This document shows positions 53,771 through 61,917 of a DNA stretch of 64,000 nt, piece by piece (position 1 is the first letter of the stretch; each line of letters starts with the position of its first letter). The position numbers were made by a program, and so were the translations under genes. The stretch covers positions 233,175-297,174 of the forward strand of contig SGBC01000004.1 of NCBI GenBank assembly GCA_004195045.1. Reading direction: 5' to 3'. This DNA comes from Candidatus Acididesulfobacter guangdongensis (lineage in GTDB: Bacteria > SZUA-79 > Acidulodesulfobacterales > Acidulodesulfobacteraceae). Under the pieces are notes generated by a model that was not told the DNA's origin, made no database searches, and worked only from the letters and a program-made list of their open reading frames with translations.

Positions 53771-54310
53771 TTTGCAATCCTTTTAAGTTGACGTTATAAG
53801 TTTATGTTATACGTAACTGCGTATAAATGTATCTGCTATAAGTTGATATTGAAGTTTATGTTATAAATGCGTGTTATAAGTTTATGCTATCGATATAAGC
53901 TGCCAATCCGAGAAGGCGCCGTCTCTATCGCCGCTCTGTGTGCTGCCGATATAATAAAATAAAAATAGCTATCCGGCGTTAAATTATTTATTGTTTATAG
54001 CGTATATAATAAATTTAACAAAAATATATTTCATTATTATGAATGTTTTGTTAAAATTGAATTAAATTAATGTAAAAATTTGATGATATATATTAAAAAT
54101 AAAGCTATAAATTTTACTTATAAACTGATAATATATTTTAGATACAAGCGCCGCGAATTGCGTATGAGGAGTTATTAAATATTTATGTTTACGACTATCT
54201 ACAATCTTTATTTATCATAATCATAATCATAATTATCATTATCAAAATTAAATTATTAAATAATAAATTATTAAATTAATAAATTTTCAAATTATCCGGA
54301 TACCATTAAC
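53771..54310. other. intergenic region between divergent genes
   Basis: 540 bases between the HNH gene and cysS. Near 53785-53900 short imperfect repeats of gttataagtttatg(t/c)tat occur about four times. The rest is AT-rich and should contain promoters both ways. No ORF or RNA gene is recognised. Confidence 0.4.
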
Positions 54311-55876
54311 ATGGATTTAAAAAAAATTAAGAATAGTCTATTTATTTTCAATACAATGAGCGGTTCTAAAGAATTATTTAAACCGCTCAATAAAAATAAA
54401 GTGCTGATGTATGTTTGCGGCATTACCGCATATGATTTTTCGCATATAGGGCACGCAAGGGCATATATCACGTTTGATATTATTTACCGTTATTTAAAGC
54501 ATTTAGGATTTGATACCGTATATGTCAGAAATTTTACCGATATCGATGATAAAATAATTAAAAAAGCTAATGAAGAAGGTGTTGCTTTTAATATTATTTC
54601 CGAACGCTTTATTGATGAATTTCACAATGATATGGATTCGCTGTCTGTCGAGCATCCTTCTTTTGAGCCTAAAGCTACTGAAACGATAGCGGATATGCTT
54701 TTATTTATTAAATCTTTAATAGATAAAGGTGTTGCATACGAAAAAAATAATGATGTTTTTTTTAAGGTCGATTCATTTAAAGAGTACGGCAAACTTTCTC
54801 ATAAAAATATAGATGAATTGCTTTCAGGCGCAAGAATTCCTTTAAACGATGAAAAAGAAAATCCGCTTGATTTTGCGCTGTGGAAAAAATCAAAACCGAA
54901 TGAGCCGCTCTGGGAAAGTCCATGGGGTCAGGGAAGACCTGGCTGGCACATTGAATGCTCTGCGATGAGCATGAAATTTCTCGGAGAGCAGATTGACATA
55001 CATGGCGGCGGGTCAGATTTGATATTTCCGCATCATGAAAACGAAATAGCCCAGAGTGAAAGTTTCACCGGAAAAAAATTTGTTAATTACTGGATCCATA
55101 ACGGATTTGTTAATATTAACAACGAAAAAATGTCAAAATCCTTAAAAAATTATATAACTATCAGGGACTTACTTAAAGATTACGAACCTGAAGTTATAAG
55201 AATATTTTTTATGTTTACGCACTACAGGTCTTTTATAGATTTTTCACAGGGCGGACTTGAAAGCGCAAAACAATCCCTGATAAGGCTTTACGAGGCTGTC
55301 AGTTTATATATCTCTATTAAAAGTAAAATTGCCGATAAAATTATTGAGATTGTTAAAAATGACGGCGACAGTATAAATGGCAATAACATTCTAAATGATT
55401 CTAATAATAGCAACGAAACTGAAAATATAGAAATAGAGGATTATTTAAACGGTTTTTACAGCGCTATGAATGACGATTTTAATACCGCCAGCGCATTGTC
55501 CGTTTTATTTAATCTAATCAGAAAAACAAACCAAATTATAAATAATTCACTATCTAAAGGGTTTATTAACGATTATGAATTGGAATTTTTAGATAAATTT
55601 TATGATTTTATAAAAATTATACAGAATATTTTGGGAATATTAAAAAAAGACCCTCAGATATTTTTAGAAAAATATTTAAAAAATTTTGAAAATACAGAAT
55701 TATCAGACGATGAAATTAAAAGTTATATTGACAAGAGAAATGAGTTCAGAAAAAATAAAGATTATAAATCTGCAGACGAAATACGCAAAATGCTTCTTGA
55801 TAAAAAAATAGTATTGGAAGATACAGGTTTTGAAACAAAATATAAAATCGAAAATAAATTAGAAATAAATAATTAA
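54311..55876 (+). CDS. cysS: cysteinyl-tRNA synthetase
   Basis: A 521-residue class I synthetase charging tRNA-Cys. The zinc/active-site start [18 protein letters not shown] (HIGH motif about 44-47), [37 protein letters not shown] and the KMSKS loop [11 protein letters not shown] are all present. A short Asn-rich insert (about 355-378; [17 protein letters not shown]) sits in the helical domain. It is followed after 186 bases by the Trm112-like gene. Confidence 0.96.
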   Translation: MDLKKIKNSLFIFNTMSGSKELFKPLNKNKVLMYVCGITAYDFSHIGHARAYITFDIIYRYLKHLGFDTVYVRNFTDIDDKIIKKANEEGVAFNIISERFIDEFHNDMDSLSVEHPSFEPKATETIADMLLFIKSLIDKGVAYEKNNDVFFKVDSFKEYGKLSHKNIDELLSGARIPLNDEKENPLDFALWKKSKPNEPLWESPWGQGRPGWHIECSAMSMKFLGEQIDIHGGGSDLIFPHHENEIAQSESFTGKKFVNYWIHNGFVNINNEKMSKSLKNYITIRDLLKDYEPEVIRIFFMFTHYRSFIDFSQGGLESAKQSLIRLYEAVSLYISIKSKIADKIIEIVKNDGDSINGNNILNDSNNSNETENIEIEDYLNGFYSAMNDDFNTASALSVLFNLIRKTNQIINNSLSKGFINDYELEFLDKFYDFIKIIQNILGILKKDPQIFLEKYLKNFENTELSDDEIKSYIDKRNEFRKNKDYKSADEIRKMLLDKKIVLEDTGFETKYKIENKLEINN

Positions 55877-56062
55877 AAATTAATATCAAATCTGAACTTA
55901 TTTATAAATAATATGATTGTATAAAAAATTTAAAAATTAGGTTTAACGCAATATTGTAATAAAATTAAATTTAACAAGCTAATTTTTAACTTTGGAGGCG
56001 TTCAGCTTTAAATTTATAATTCTGAGGTTATAATTATTTTATTATTAATTTTATAGATTTTT

Positions 56063-56302
56063 ATGAGTTTAGAGCGCGAAAGAAATAAGATGAATATCAA
56101 GGAAATGATTGACGAATTTTTGGTATGCCCTAAATGTAAAGGGAAACTTGAAATGTCGGTAATAAATAAGACGACGGCTGAAGGCAATCCTTATGAATCT
56201 TCTATACTGATATGCAGAAACTGCGGCGTGTATTATCCTATTGAAGACGACATACCTGTTTTGCTGGTTGACGAAGCAAAAACAATAGACGGTATTGATT
56301 AA
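56063..56302 (+). CDS. Trm112/UPF0434-family zinc-ribbon protein
   Basis: A 79-residue protein. FLVCPKCKGKLE and ILICRNCGVYYPIEDDIPVLL place four cysteines in a zinc ribbon followed by the family's DDIPVLL ending. Related bacterial proteins (YcaR) lie beside lipid A/KDO genes, and here the next gene is KDO-transferase-like. The start may instead be the ATG at 56090, where family similarity begins. Exact function unknown. Confidence 0.8.
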   Translation: MSLERERNKMNIKEMIDEFLVCPKCKGKLEMSVINKTTAEGNPYESSILICRNCGVYYPIEDDIPVLLVDEAKTIDGID

Positions 56303-56322
56303 AAAATATCGTATAAAATTAA

Positions 56323-58143
56323 ATGGGAACAGATAATTATTTATCTCTTAAATTTAAACAGCTATTTGCTTTAGACGGCAATATAAAAAGACGTCTTGCA
56401 ATGGTAAATTCTGATATTGCGGCGTCGGGCAGCAGGAGATTGGCTGTATCTGTCGTTAATAAAAATAGTTCTAATATTGATTGCAGCAATAAAAATAAAG
56501 ATGATAGCTGCAATAGTAAAATTAATTTCAAGAAGTTCTGGTTTTATGCCGAATCTATAGGAGAGGTCAAAATAGCGCTTTATTTATGCGATTTGATAAA
56601 AACGCAAACCTCTACTTCCGCAGCAATGCCGGCAGCGCCTGTCTTTTTCATAAGTATTAAAACAGCTTCCGCATATAAGATATTGGAAAATTTTAGCTGT
56701 CGCAGCCGCAGCAATTATAACGGCAGCAATTATAACGGCAGCAATTATAACGGCAGCAATTACAATGATAGTTACCGCAAAGATATTATATTTTTTTTTC
56801 ATCCCGCTAATTTATTCAATTATTTTTTTGACTCTTATGCGGTTTCAATTAAGCCGGATTATTTTATTTCAATAGAACATAGCGTAAATAGTAAGTACGC
56901 AGAAATTTTATATAATAACAACAATAATGTTAAAATTTATTTATTAGATTTAGATTTTAAAAAAGAAAAATTTTTAAAAAATTACAAATCATTAGATGAT
57001 AAAATTTTAAATAGTATATATGTAAATATAACTGACGACGAAGATAAAAAAAATCTTCAGGAATATTTCGGCTCTCTAAAATTAACGGATAAATTAACAG
57101 ATAAATTAACTTATGCTGAAGAACAAAGTCCCGACAATGATTTTCGCAGCTGTGCCGGTGCTAATAACGGTAAAAATTTTGAGAAAGCTCTATCGCCGAA
57201 AGAAAAAATTAATATAGTAAAAATTTCTGATTTACCGTTGAAAATTGCTTCATCATTCAATAATTATTGCAATGAAAACGACTGCAAAAATGTAAAAGAA
57301 GTCAAGGAAATCAAAGAAGTTATGGAAGTTAAGGAAATCAATAAGATTAAAGAAATTAAGGAAGTTAAGGAAGTTAAGGAATTTAAAGAAAATATACAGA
57401 GAGATACAGATAAAAATAGAGATAAAGCCCAACATACCGATATTATAATTATCTCGTTTATATCGGTTCATAAAAAGGAAATTGTTTTTCTGACAGGAAT
57501 ATTACGGAGCGTTAAAGAACATTTTTTAAAAAAAAATATTGAGCTCAAATTTATCTTCGCTCCGAGAAATACTAAAACAGTTCCTCTTATAAAGAAAGCA
57601 GCCGGAAAGAATAATTTTAAGGCGCTGTTATACACAAAAGATAATGCGGACGTAAATATTTTCGTTAAAAAAAATTTTGTAAATAGCGCTAAAAATATAA
57701 ATAACTCTGAAGACGCCGATAAACCAGATAAACTTGATAAACCTGATAAATATAGAGACGCCGATATATTAATTATAGACGATTACGGGAAATTAGATGA
57801 AATTTATAAGAAATCAGATATAATATATGTCGGAAAAAGTTTATTTAAGGAAGAAAGCGGCGGACACAACATTCTAGAGCCGATATTATATTCCAAAGCG
57901 GTAATTACAGGTCAGTATATAGATAATTTTAAAAATATAGCCGATGCCTACCTAAAAGACGATGCTATTGCAGTAATCAAAAAGGATTTTTTTTTAAATG
58001 ACTTTATTAAATTTATAGAAAATGAAACAAAATGGAAAGATATGGGCAAAAAATCTTACAATATATTTAAGAAACAGAAAGAACAAACAGCAAAAAATTT
58101 AAATTGTTTTATAAACAATGAATTTATAAATAAATATAAATAA
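56323..58143 (+). CDS. divergent KDO-transferase-like glycosyltransferase (WaaA-related)
   Basis: A 606-residue protein. KFWFYAESIGEVKIALYL (about 67-84) matches the WaaA block around the SVGE motif, and DILIIDDYGKLDEIYKKSDIIYVGKSL followed by GGHNILEPILYSKAVITG (outlined) matches its donor-binding C-terminal block. WaaA adds KDO to lipid A precursor at the inner membrane. The usual N-terminal membrane anchor is not evident. Low-complexity inserts enlarge it: tandem NYNGS units (about 132-148, encoded by 15-bp DNA repeats at 56711-56763) and a Lys-Glu-Val/Ile run (about 325-360, 57293-57390). Function retained is plausible, not certain. Confidence 0.65.
   Translation: MGTDNYLSLKFKQLFALDGNIKRRLAMVNSDIAASGSRRLAVSVVNKNSSNIDCSNKNKDDSCNSKINFKKFWFYAESIGEVKIALYLCDLIKTQTSTSAAMPAAPVFFISIKTASAYKILENFSCRSRSNYNGSNYNGSNYNGSNYNDSYRKDIIFFFHPANLFNYFFDSYAVSIKPDYFISIEHSVNSKYAEILYNNNNNVKIYLLDLDFKKEKFLKNYKSLDDKILNSIYVNITDDEDKKNLQEYFGSLKLTDKLTDKLTYAEEQSPDNDFRSCAGANNGKNFEKALSPKEKINIVKISDLPLKIASSFNNYCNENDCKNVKEVKEIKEVMEVKEINKIKEIKEVKEVKEFKENIQRDTDKNRDKAQHTDIIIISFISVHKKEIVFLTGILRSVKEHFLKKNIELKFIFAPRNTKTVPLIKKAAGKNNFKALLYTKDNADVNIFVKKNFVNSAKNINNSEDADKPDKLDKPDKYRDADILIIDDYGKLDEIYKKSDIIYVGKSLFKEESGGHNILEPILYSKAVITGQYIDNFKNIADAYLKDDAIAVIKKDFFLNDFIKFIENETKWKDMGKKSYNIFKKQKEQTAKNLNCFINNEFINKYK
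56711..56763 (+). repeat. 15-bp in-frame tandem repeat
   Basis: Three exact copies of gcaattataacggca plus a partial fourth, encoding repeated Asn-Tyr-Asn-Gly-Ser. Unit length is a multiple of three, so copy-number change keeps the frame. Confidence 0.9.
57293..57390 (+). repeat. degenerate Lys-Glu-Val/Ile-Lys coding repeat
   Basis: About ten degenerate 9-base units of the type gaagttaag encode alternating KEV/KEI triplets, a highly charged segment likely to be helical, in the middle of the WaaA-like protein. Confidence 0.8.
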
Positions 58144-58149
58144 AATAAA

Positions 58150-59454
58150 ATGTATTTCAATTTGCATTTACCTTTTCTAATATTAGGTTCACGACTGATT
58201 ATTCTTGCCGTTATTATTTTATTACTGTTGATTTATGTAAAAGTAAAATTGTTTAAAATCAAAATCTATTTTTCGGAGATAAACACTTATAAGGGACATA
58301 AAAATTTTTACGACTTAAACGGTATTATACATTTCCATTCAACGTATTCCGACGGTTCCGGCAAGATTGAAAATCTGATTAAAATAGCAAAAAGACTTAA
58401 GGCGGATTTTTTGATTTCTTCTGACCATAACACGTTAAAGCCGAAATATGACGGCATTGAAGGGTATTATGAAAACTTATTTTATTTTGCCGGAGAAGAA
58501 ATTAATACCGAATTTGGTCATTTTCTTGCGCTCGGAATTAAAGACGAAATTAAAAGAGGCAATTACAGAGACGTGCTCGCGGATATAAAAAAACAAAACG
58601 GCGTCGGCATTATCTGTCATCCGTATAACTGGTGGACCCCGTGGAAAAATTTTTCCGTTAAAGGCTATGCCGGAATTGAAATAATAAATCTGGATTCGCA
58701 GTGGAGAGGAATGAATCCGTTATATATCTTATTAGTTTTAATCACCTATAAAATTAATAGTTTTTATTCCCTGCATTTTCTTGCGCACAAACCTAAAAAA
58801 ACATTAAAATTTTGGGACAGCGTTCAAAAACATAATAAAATGATAACCGGCATAGCTTCTATAGATGCACATTCAAATGTCAAACTGAGCAAAAACATCA
58901 GAATACATTTTCCAAAATACGAAGAACTTTTTAGCGTTGCAAGAACCCATCTTCTGCTTGACAGAAAATTTTCAGGCAGAAATAATGATATTGATATAAA
59001 AGCGGACAAAAATTTAATAGTAAAAGCTATAAAAAAAGGTTCGTGCTACTTTTCCTTTGATTTATTCGGAAAGCCAGAGGGTTTTTATTTTGAAGCAGGA
59101 GTTGCAGAAGATAATAAAAAAGAAGAATATTTTACAAGCGGAGATATTATAAATCTAAAAAAAATAAAAAATAAAATACGGTATATAAATTTTTATTCAG
59201 GAATAAATATAAATCATAAAAAGACTAATTATGAAATCATATTGTATAAAAACGGAAAGAAATTGCACAGCGTAAAAAATAAAACGCTCGATTATAAATA
59301 TATTATTGAAGATATTGACAACGGTAAAAAACTTAATAAACAAGGACAACAAGGAGAATCAAATTTTTATAGGGTTGAAATCAATATTATAATACACGGA
59401 TATAAAAAGATTACCTATCTTTATTCTAATAATGTTGAAATTTTTGGCGAATAA
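58150..59454 (+). CDS. PHP-domain phosphoesterase-like membrane protein
   Basis: A 434-residue protein with one N-terminal membrane helix (about 9-32). The PHP metal site is visible: IIHFHSTYSDGSG (H-x-H and D), SSDHNT, GEEINTEFGH, IICHPYNWW and GIASIDAHSN. PHP domains hydrolyse phosphoesters using two or three metal ions. The last 110 residues form a separate beta-rich domain seen in relatives that metabolise sugar phosphates or lipids. It begins 6 bases after the WaaA-like gene, so it is co-transcribed with it and may act on the envelope. Confidence 0.8.
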   Translation: MYFNLHLPFLILGSRLIILAVIILLLLIYVKVKLFKIKIYFSEINTYKGHKNFYDLNGIIHFHSTYSDGSGKIENLIKIAKRLKADFLISSDHNTLKPKYDGIEGYYENLFYFAGEEINTEFGHFLALGIKDEIKRGNYRDVLADIKKQNGVGIICHPYNWWTPWKNFSVKGYAGIEIINLDSQWRGMNPLYILLVLITYKINSFYSLHFLAHKPKKTLKFWDSVQKHNKMITGIASIDAHSNVKLSKNIRIHFPKYEELFSVARTHLLLDRKFSGRNNDIDIKADKNLIVKAIKKGSCYFSFDLFGKPEGFYFEAGVAEDNKKEEYFTSGDIINLKKIKNKIRYINFYSGININHKKTNYEIILYKNGKKLHSVKNKTLDYKYIIEDIDNGKKLNKQGQQGESNFYRVEINIIIHGYKKITYLYSNNVEIFGE

Positions 59455-59504
59455 GTATATATTATATATTATTTGATTTATTTATATATTATTAAAATTA
59501 TATC

Positions 59505-59579
59505 TTAATCCTGCAATAGAAAATATTTATACATTTCTTTGCTCGGTTAAGCAAAAATAACTTTCTATTGCAAGATTAA
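59505..59579. repeat. ctgcaatagaaa element (element B), copy 2, intact
   Basis: A 75-bp imperfect palindrome: ttaatcctgcaatagaaa at 59505 and its complement (one mismatch) ending at 59579, around tatttatacatttctttgct and gcttaac-type centre. It represents the empty form of the interrupted copy at 8932-9108 and directly abuts a 91-bp palindromic repeat. Confidence 0.8.
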
Positions 59580-59580
59580 A

Positions 59581-59671
59581 GGAAAAGGTGTCAGATTTTA
59601 TTTTTTTGCATATGAAGTAGTTCAATTAACAAAGAAAATATTTGCAAAAAAATTAATCTGACGCCTTTTCC
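59581..59671 (+). repeat. 91-bp palindromic repeat, copy 3
   Basis: Same ends and length as 7166-7256, with about two differences from that copy (gaagtag for ggagtag, and gacgcc for gacacc near the right end). It lies one base after the element B copy and 18 bases before the bioA start codon. Confidence 0.85.
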
Positions 59672-59689
59672 ACTTATTAAAATACGCAT

Positions 59690-61048
59690 ATGCCTTTAAC
59701 CGACATCGAAAAAATTGACAAAGAATTTGTATGGCATCCTTTTACCCAGATGCTTGACTGGGAAAAAGACGATAACATCGTTATAGAAAAAGGCGACGGC
59801 ATATATCTTTACGATATTCGCGGCAATAAGTATATAGACGGCGTTTCATCGCTGTGGGTAAATATACACGGTCATAATAATAAAGAATTAAACGACGCTA
59901 TAAAAGAACAGGCAGATAAAATATCTCACAGCACTTTGCTTGGTCTGGCGAGTGTTCCGTCCGCTATTCTGGCTCAAAAACTAATTGAAATAGCGCCGGC
60001 TAATCTGAAAAAAGTTTTTTATTCGGATTCAGGTTCGACATCGGTTGAAATTGCAATCAAGGTTGCGTTTCAATATTTTAGACAGAAAGGGGCGAAATAT
60101 AAAAACAAGAAGAAATTTATCGCGGCGACATCGGCATATCACGGCGACACCATAGGCAGCGTTTCCGTCGGCGGCATGGAGCTTTTTCATTCTATTTACA
60201 AACCTCTTCTTTTTGAAACATTAAGAATAACATATCCTTATTGTTATAGATGTCCGTTTAATTTAAAACATCCTGCATGCGAACTTTATTGCGCTAAAGA
60301 AGCAGAAAAAATAATAGGATATTATGCAGACCAGAGCGCTGCAGTTATAATAGAGCCGATGGTGCAGGGCGCAGCCGGCATGATAACTATGCCTGCTGGA
60401 TATATGAAAAAAATTGAAAAAGCGTGCAGAGATAATGAAGTGCTGCTTATCGTAGATGAAGTTGCTACAGGTTTCGGCAGGACTGGAAAAATGTTCGCGT
60501 GCGAACATGAAGATATTAATCCGGATGCAATGTGCATTGCAAAAGGCATAACAGGAGGATATCTTCCTCTCGCGGCGACACTTTTTTCGAAAGAAATTTA
60601 TGAAGGGTTTATTGCAAATTTTGAAGATAATAAAACTTTCTTCCATGGGCATACATATACAGGCAATCAGCTTGCCTCGGCTTCGGCAATAAAATCTTTG
60701 GAATTATTTAAAAAAAATAATATAATTAATGCAAATGCTCCGAAAGTTGAATATTTTTCAAAAAAACTTAAAGAATTTTGCGGACTTGAGCACGTCGGAG
60801 AAGTTAGAACAATAGGTCTTATGGCAGGCATAGAGCTTGTTTCTGATAAAAAGTCTAAAGAGCCTTATCCCCAAAAAGATAAAATAGGTCATAAAGTCAT
60901 ATTAAAAGCAAGAGAAAGAGGCGTTATAATAAGACCGCTGGGCGACATCATCGTTGTCTTGCCGCCTCTTGTAATAGAAAAAAACGAAATAGACGAACTT
61001 TTAGGCGTTGTTTACGATTCTATTAAATCGGTCACGCAGGAGCAATAA
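59690..61048 (+). CDS. bioA: adenosylmethionine-8-amino-7-oxononanoate aminotransferase
   Basis: A 452-residue class III PLP aminotransferase making 7,8-diaminopelargonate with SAM as amino donor, the step before BioD. FVWHPFTQMLDW at the start is typical of BioA; YSDSGSTSVEIAIKVAFQY, YHGDTIGSVSVGG, VDEVATGFGRTGKMFACEH and the PLP lysine K285 in CIAKGITGGYLPLA complete the pattern. The start codon lies just after a 91-bp palindromic repeat, so transcription may start within or be affected by it. bioD is 48 kb away. Confidence 0.94.
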   Translation: MPLTDIEKIDKEFVWHPFTQMLDWEKDDNIVIEKGDGIYLYDIRGNKYIDGVSSLWVNIHGHNNKELNDAIKEQADKISHSTLLGLASVPSAILAQKLIEIAPANLKKVFYSDSGSTSVEIAIKVAFQYFRQKGAKYKNKKKFIAATSAYHGDTIGSVSVGGMELFHSIYKPLLFETLRITYPYCYRCPFNLKHPACELYCAKEAEKIIGYYADQSAAVIIEPMVQGAAGMITMPAGYMKKIEKACRDNEVLLIVDEVATGFGRTGKMFACEHEDINPDAMCIAKGITGGYLPLAATLFSKEIYEGFIANFEDNKTFFHGHTYTGNQLASASAIKSLELFKKNNIINANAPKVEYFSKKLKEFCGLEHVGEVRTIGLMAGIELVSDKKSKEPYPQKDKIGHKVILKARERGVIIRPLGDIIVVLPPLVIEKNEIDELLGVVYDSIKSVTQEQ

Positions 61049-61128
61049 ATAATTTAGGCGCTTAATAACTTAATAGCTTGATAATTCAGTAACTTATCAC
61101 GATTAAATATAAATAAAAAACCGTTAAT

Positions 61129-61746
61129 GTGAATTCAGCCATATTAAAATTTTTTTCATCCCTTATAGCCATAGCAATTTCATTCGGGTATGCGGGCATC
61201 ATATTTTTAATGATTTTAGAGAGCTGCGCTCTGCCTATCTCTTCGGAAATTGTGCTTGGCACTGCCGGTTTCCTTTCAGGTGAAGGGAAATTTAATTTCT
61301 ATTTAATAATCATTGCCGCCACTGCCGGAACGTTAATAGGTTCTTCGCTGCTCTATCTTATCGGCGCAAAGGGCGGGAGGCTTTTTTTAGAAAAATACGG
61401 AAAATATCTGCTTATAAGCAAAAAGGATATTGACAGAGCGCAAGAATGGTTTTTGAAATACGGAAGTTTTGCCGTGCTGATAGGAATAATGCTTCCAGTA
61501 ATAAAAACATATATAGGTTTTCCGCCGGGGACTACTCTTATGAGTTATAAAAAATTCGCCGTTTTTATAATTATCGGTTCTGCTATCTACAATACCATTG
61601 TTGTTTATCTCGGTTTAAAACTGGGACAAAATATAAATTTAATTATGCCTTATTTTCATAAATTGGGACTGGCTGCAGTTATTGCAGTGTTTATTCTGTT
61701 TGCGGTTTATATTTATATACATGTAAAGAGAGCTTTTGACAGGTAA
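61129..61746 (+). CDS. DedA-family membrane protein
   Basis: A 205-residue polytopic protein. ILESCALPISSEIVLGTAGFLS near the N-terminus, GTLIGSSLLYLIGAKGG and the central FLKYGSFAVLIGIMLPVIKTYIGFPPGTTLM (outlined) match DedA proteins, implicated in lipid-carrier flipping and proton-motive-force homeostasis. The usual Arg-rich 'R.iPgvR' part is altered to MLPVIKTYIGFPPG. It starts with GTG at 61129. Its position 80 bases after bioA suggests shared transcription. Confidence 0.88.
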   Translation: MNSAILKFFSSLIAIAISFGYAGIIFLMILESCALPISSEIVLGTAGFLSGEGKFNFYLIIIAATAGTLIGSSLLYLIGAKGGRLFLEKYGKYLLISKKDIDRAQEWFLKYGSFAVLIGIMLPVIKTYIGFPPGTTLMSYKKFAVFIIIGSAIYNTIVVYLGLKLGQNINLIMPYFHKLGLAAVIAVFILFAVYIYIHVKRAFDR

Positions 61747-61917
61747 AAATAACTTGACTGAAAATATCGGCTATGCAGGGACAAGTACATTGCTTCGACT
61801 ATGGGATAAATAGTTAATCAATTATATTTTTGCATTATATATATTTATTATATATAATGCATATATTGTGTATATTGTGTATATTTATATATATTTATTG
61901 TATATAGTTAAATAACA

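Noticed and set aside
7166-59671. CRISPR array made of the GGAAAAGGTGTCAG repeats
   Set aside because: The three copies are dispersed by kilobases, are 91 bp long with long inverted ends, and have no regularly spaced spacers or cas genes.
60263-60652. Minus-strand ORFs inside bioA
   Set aside because: They lie wholly inside a confident gene in other frames and encode no recognisable protein.
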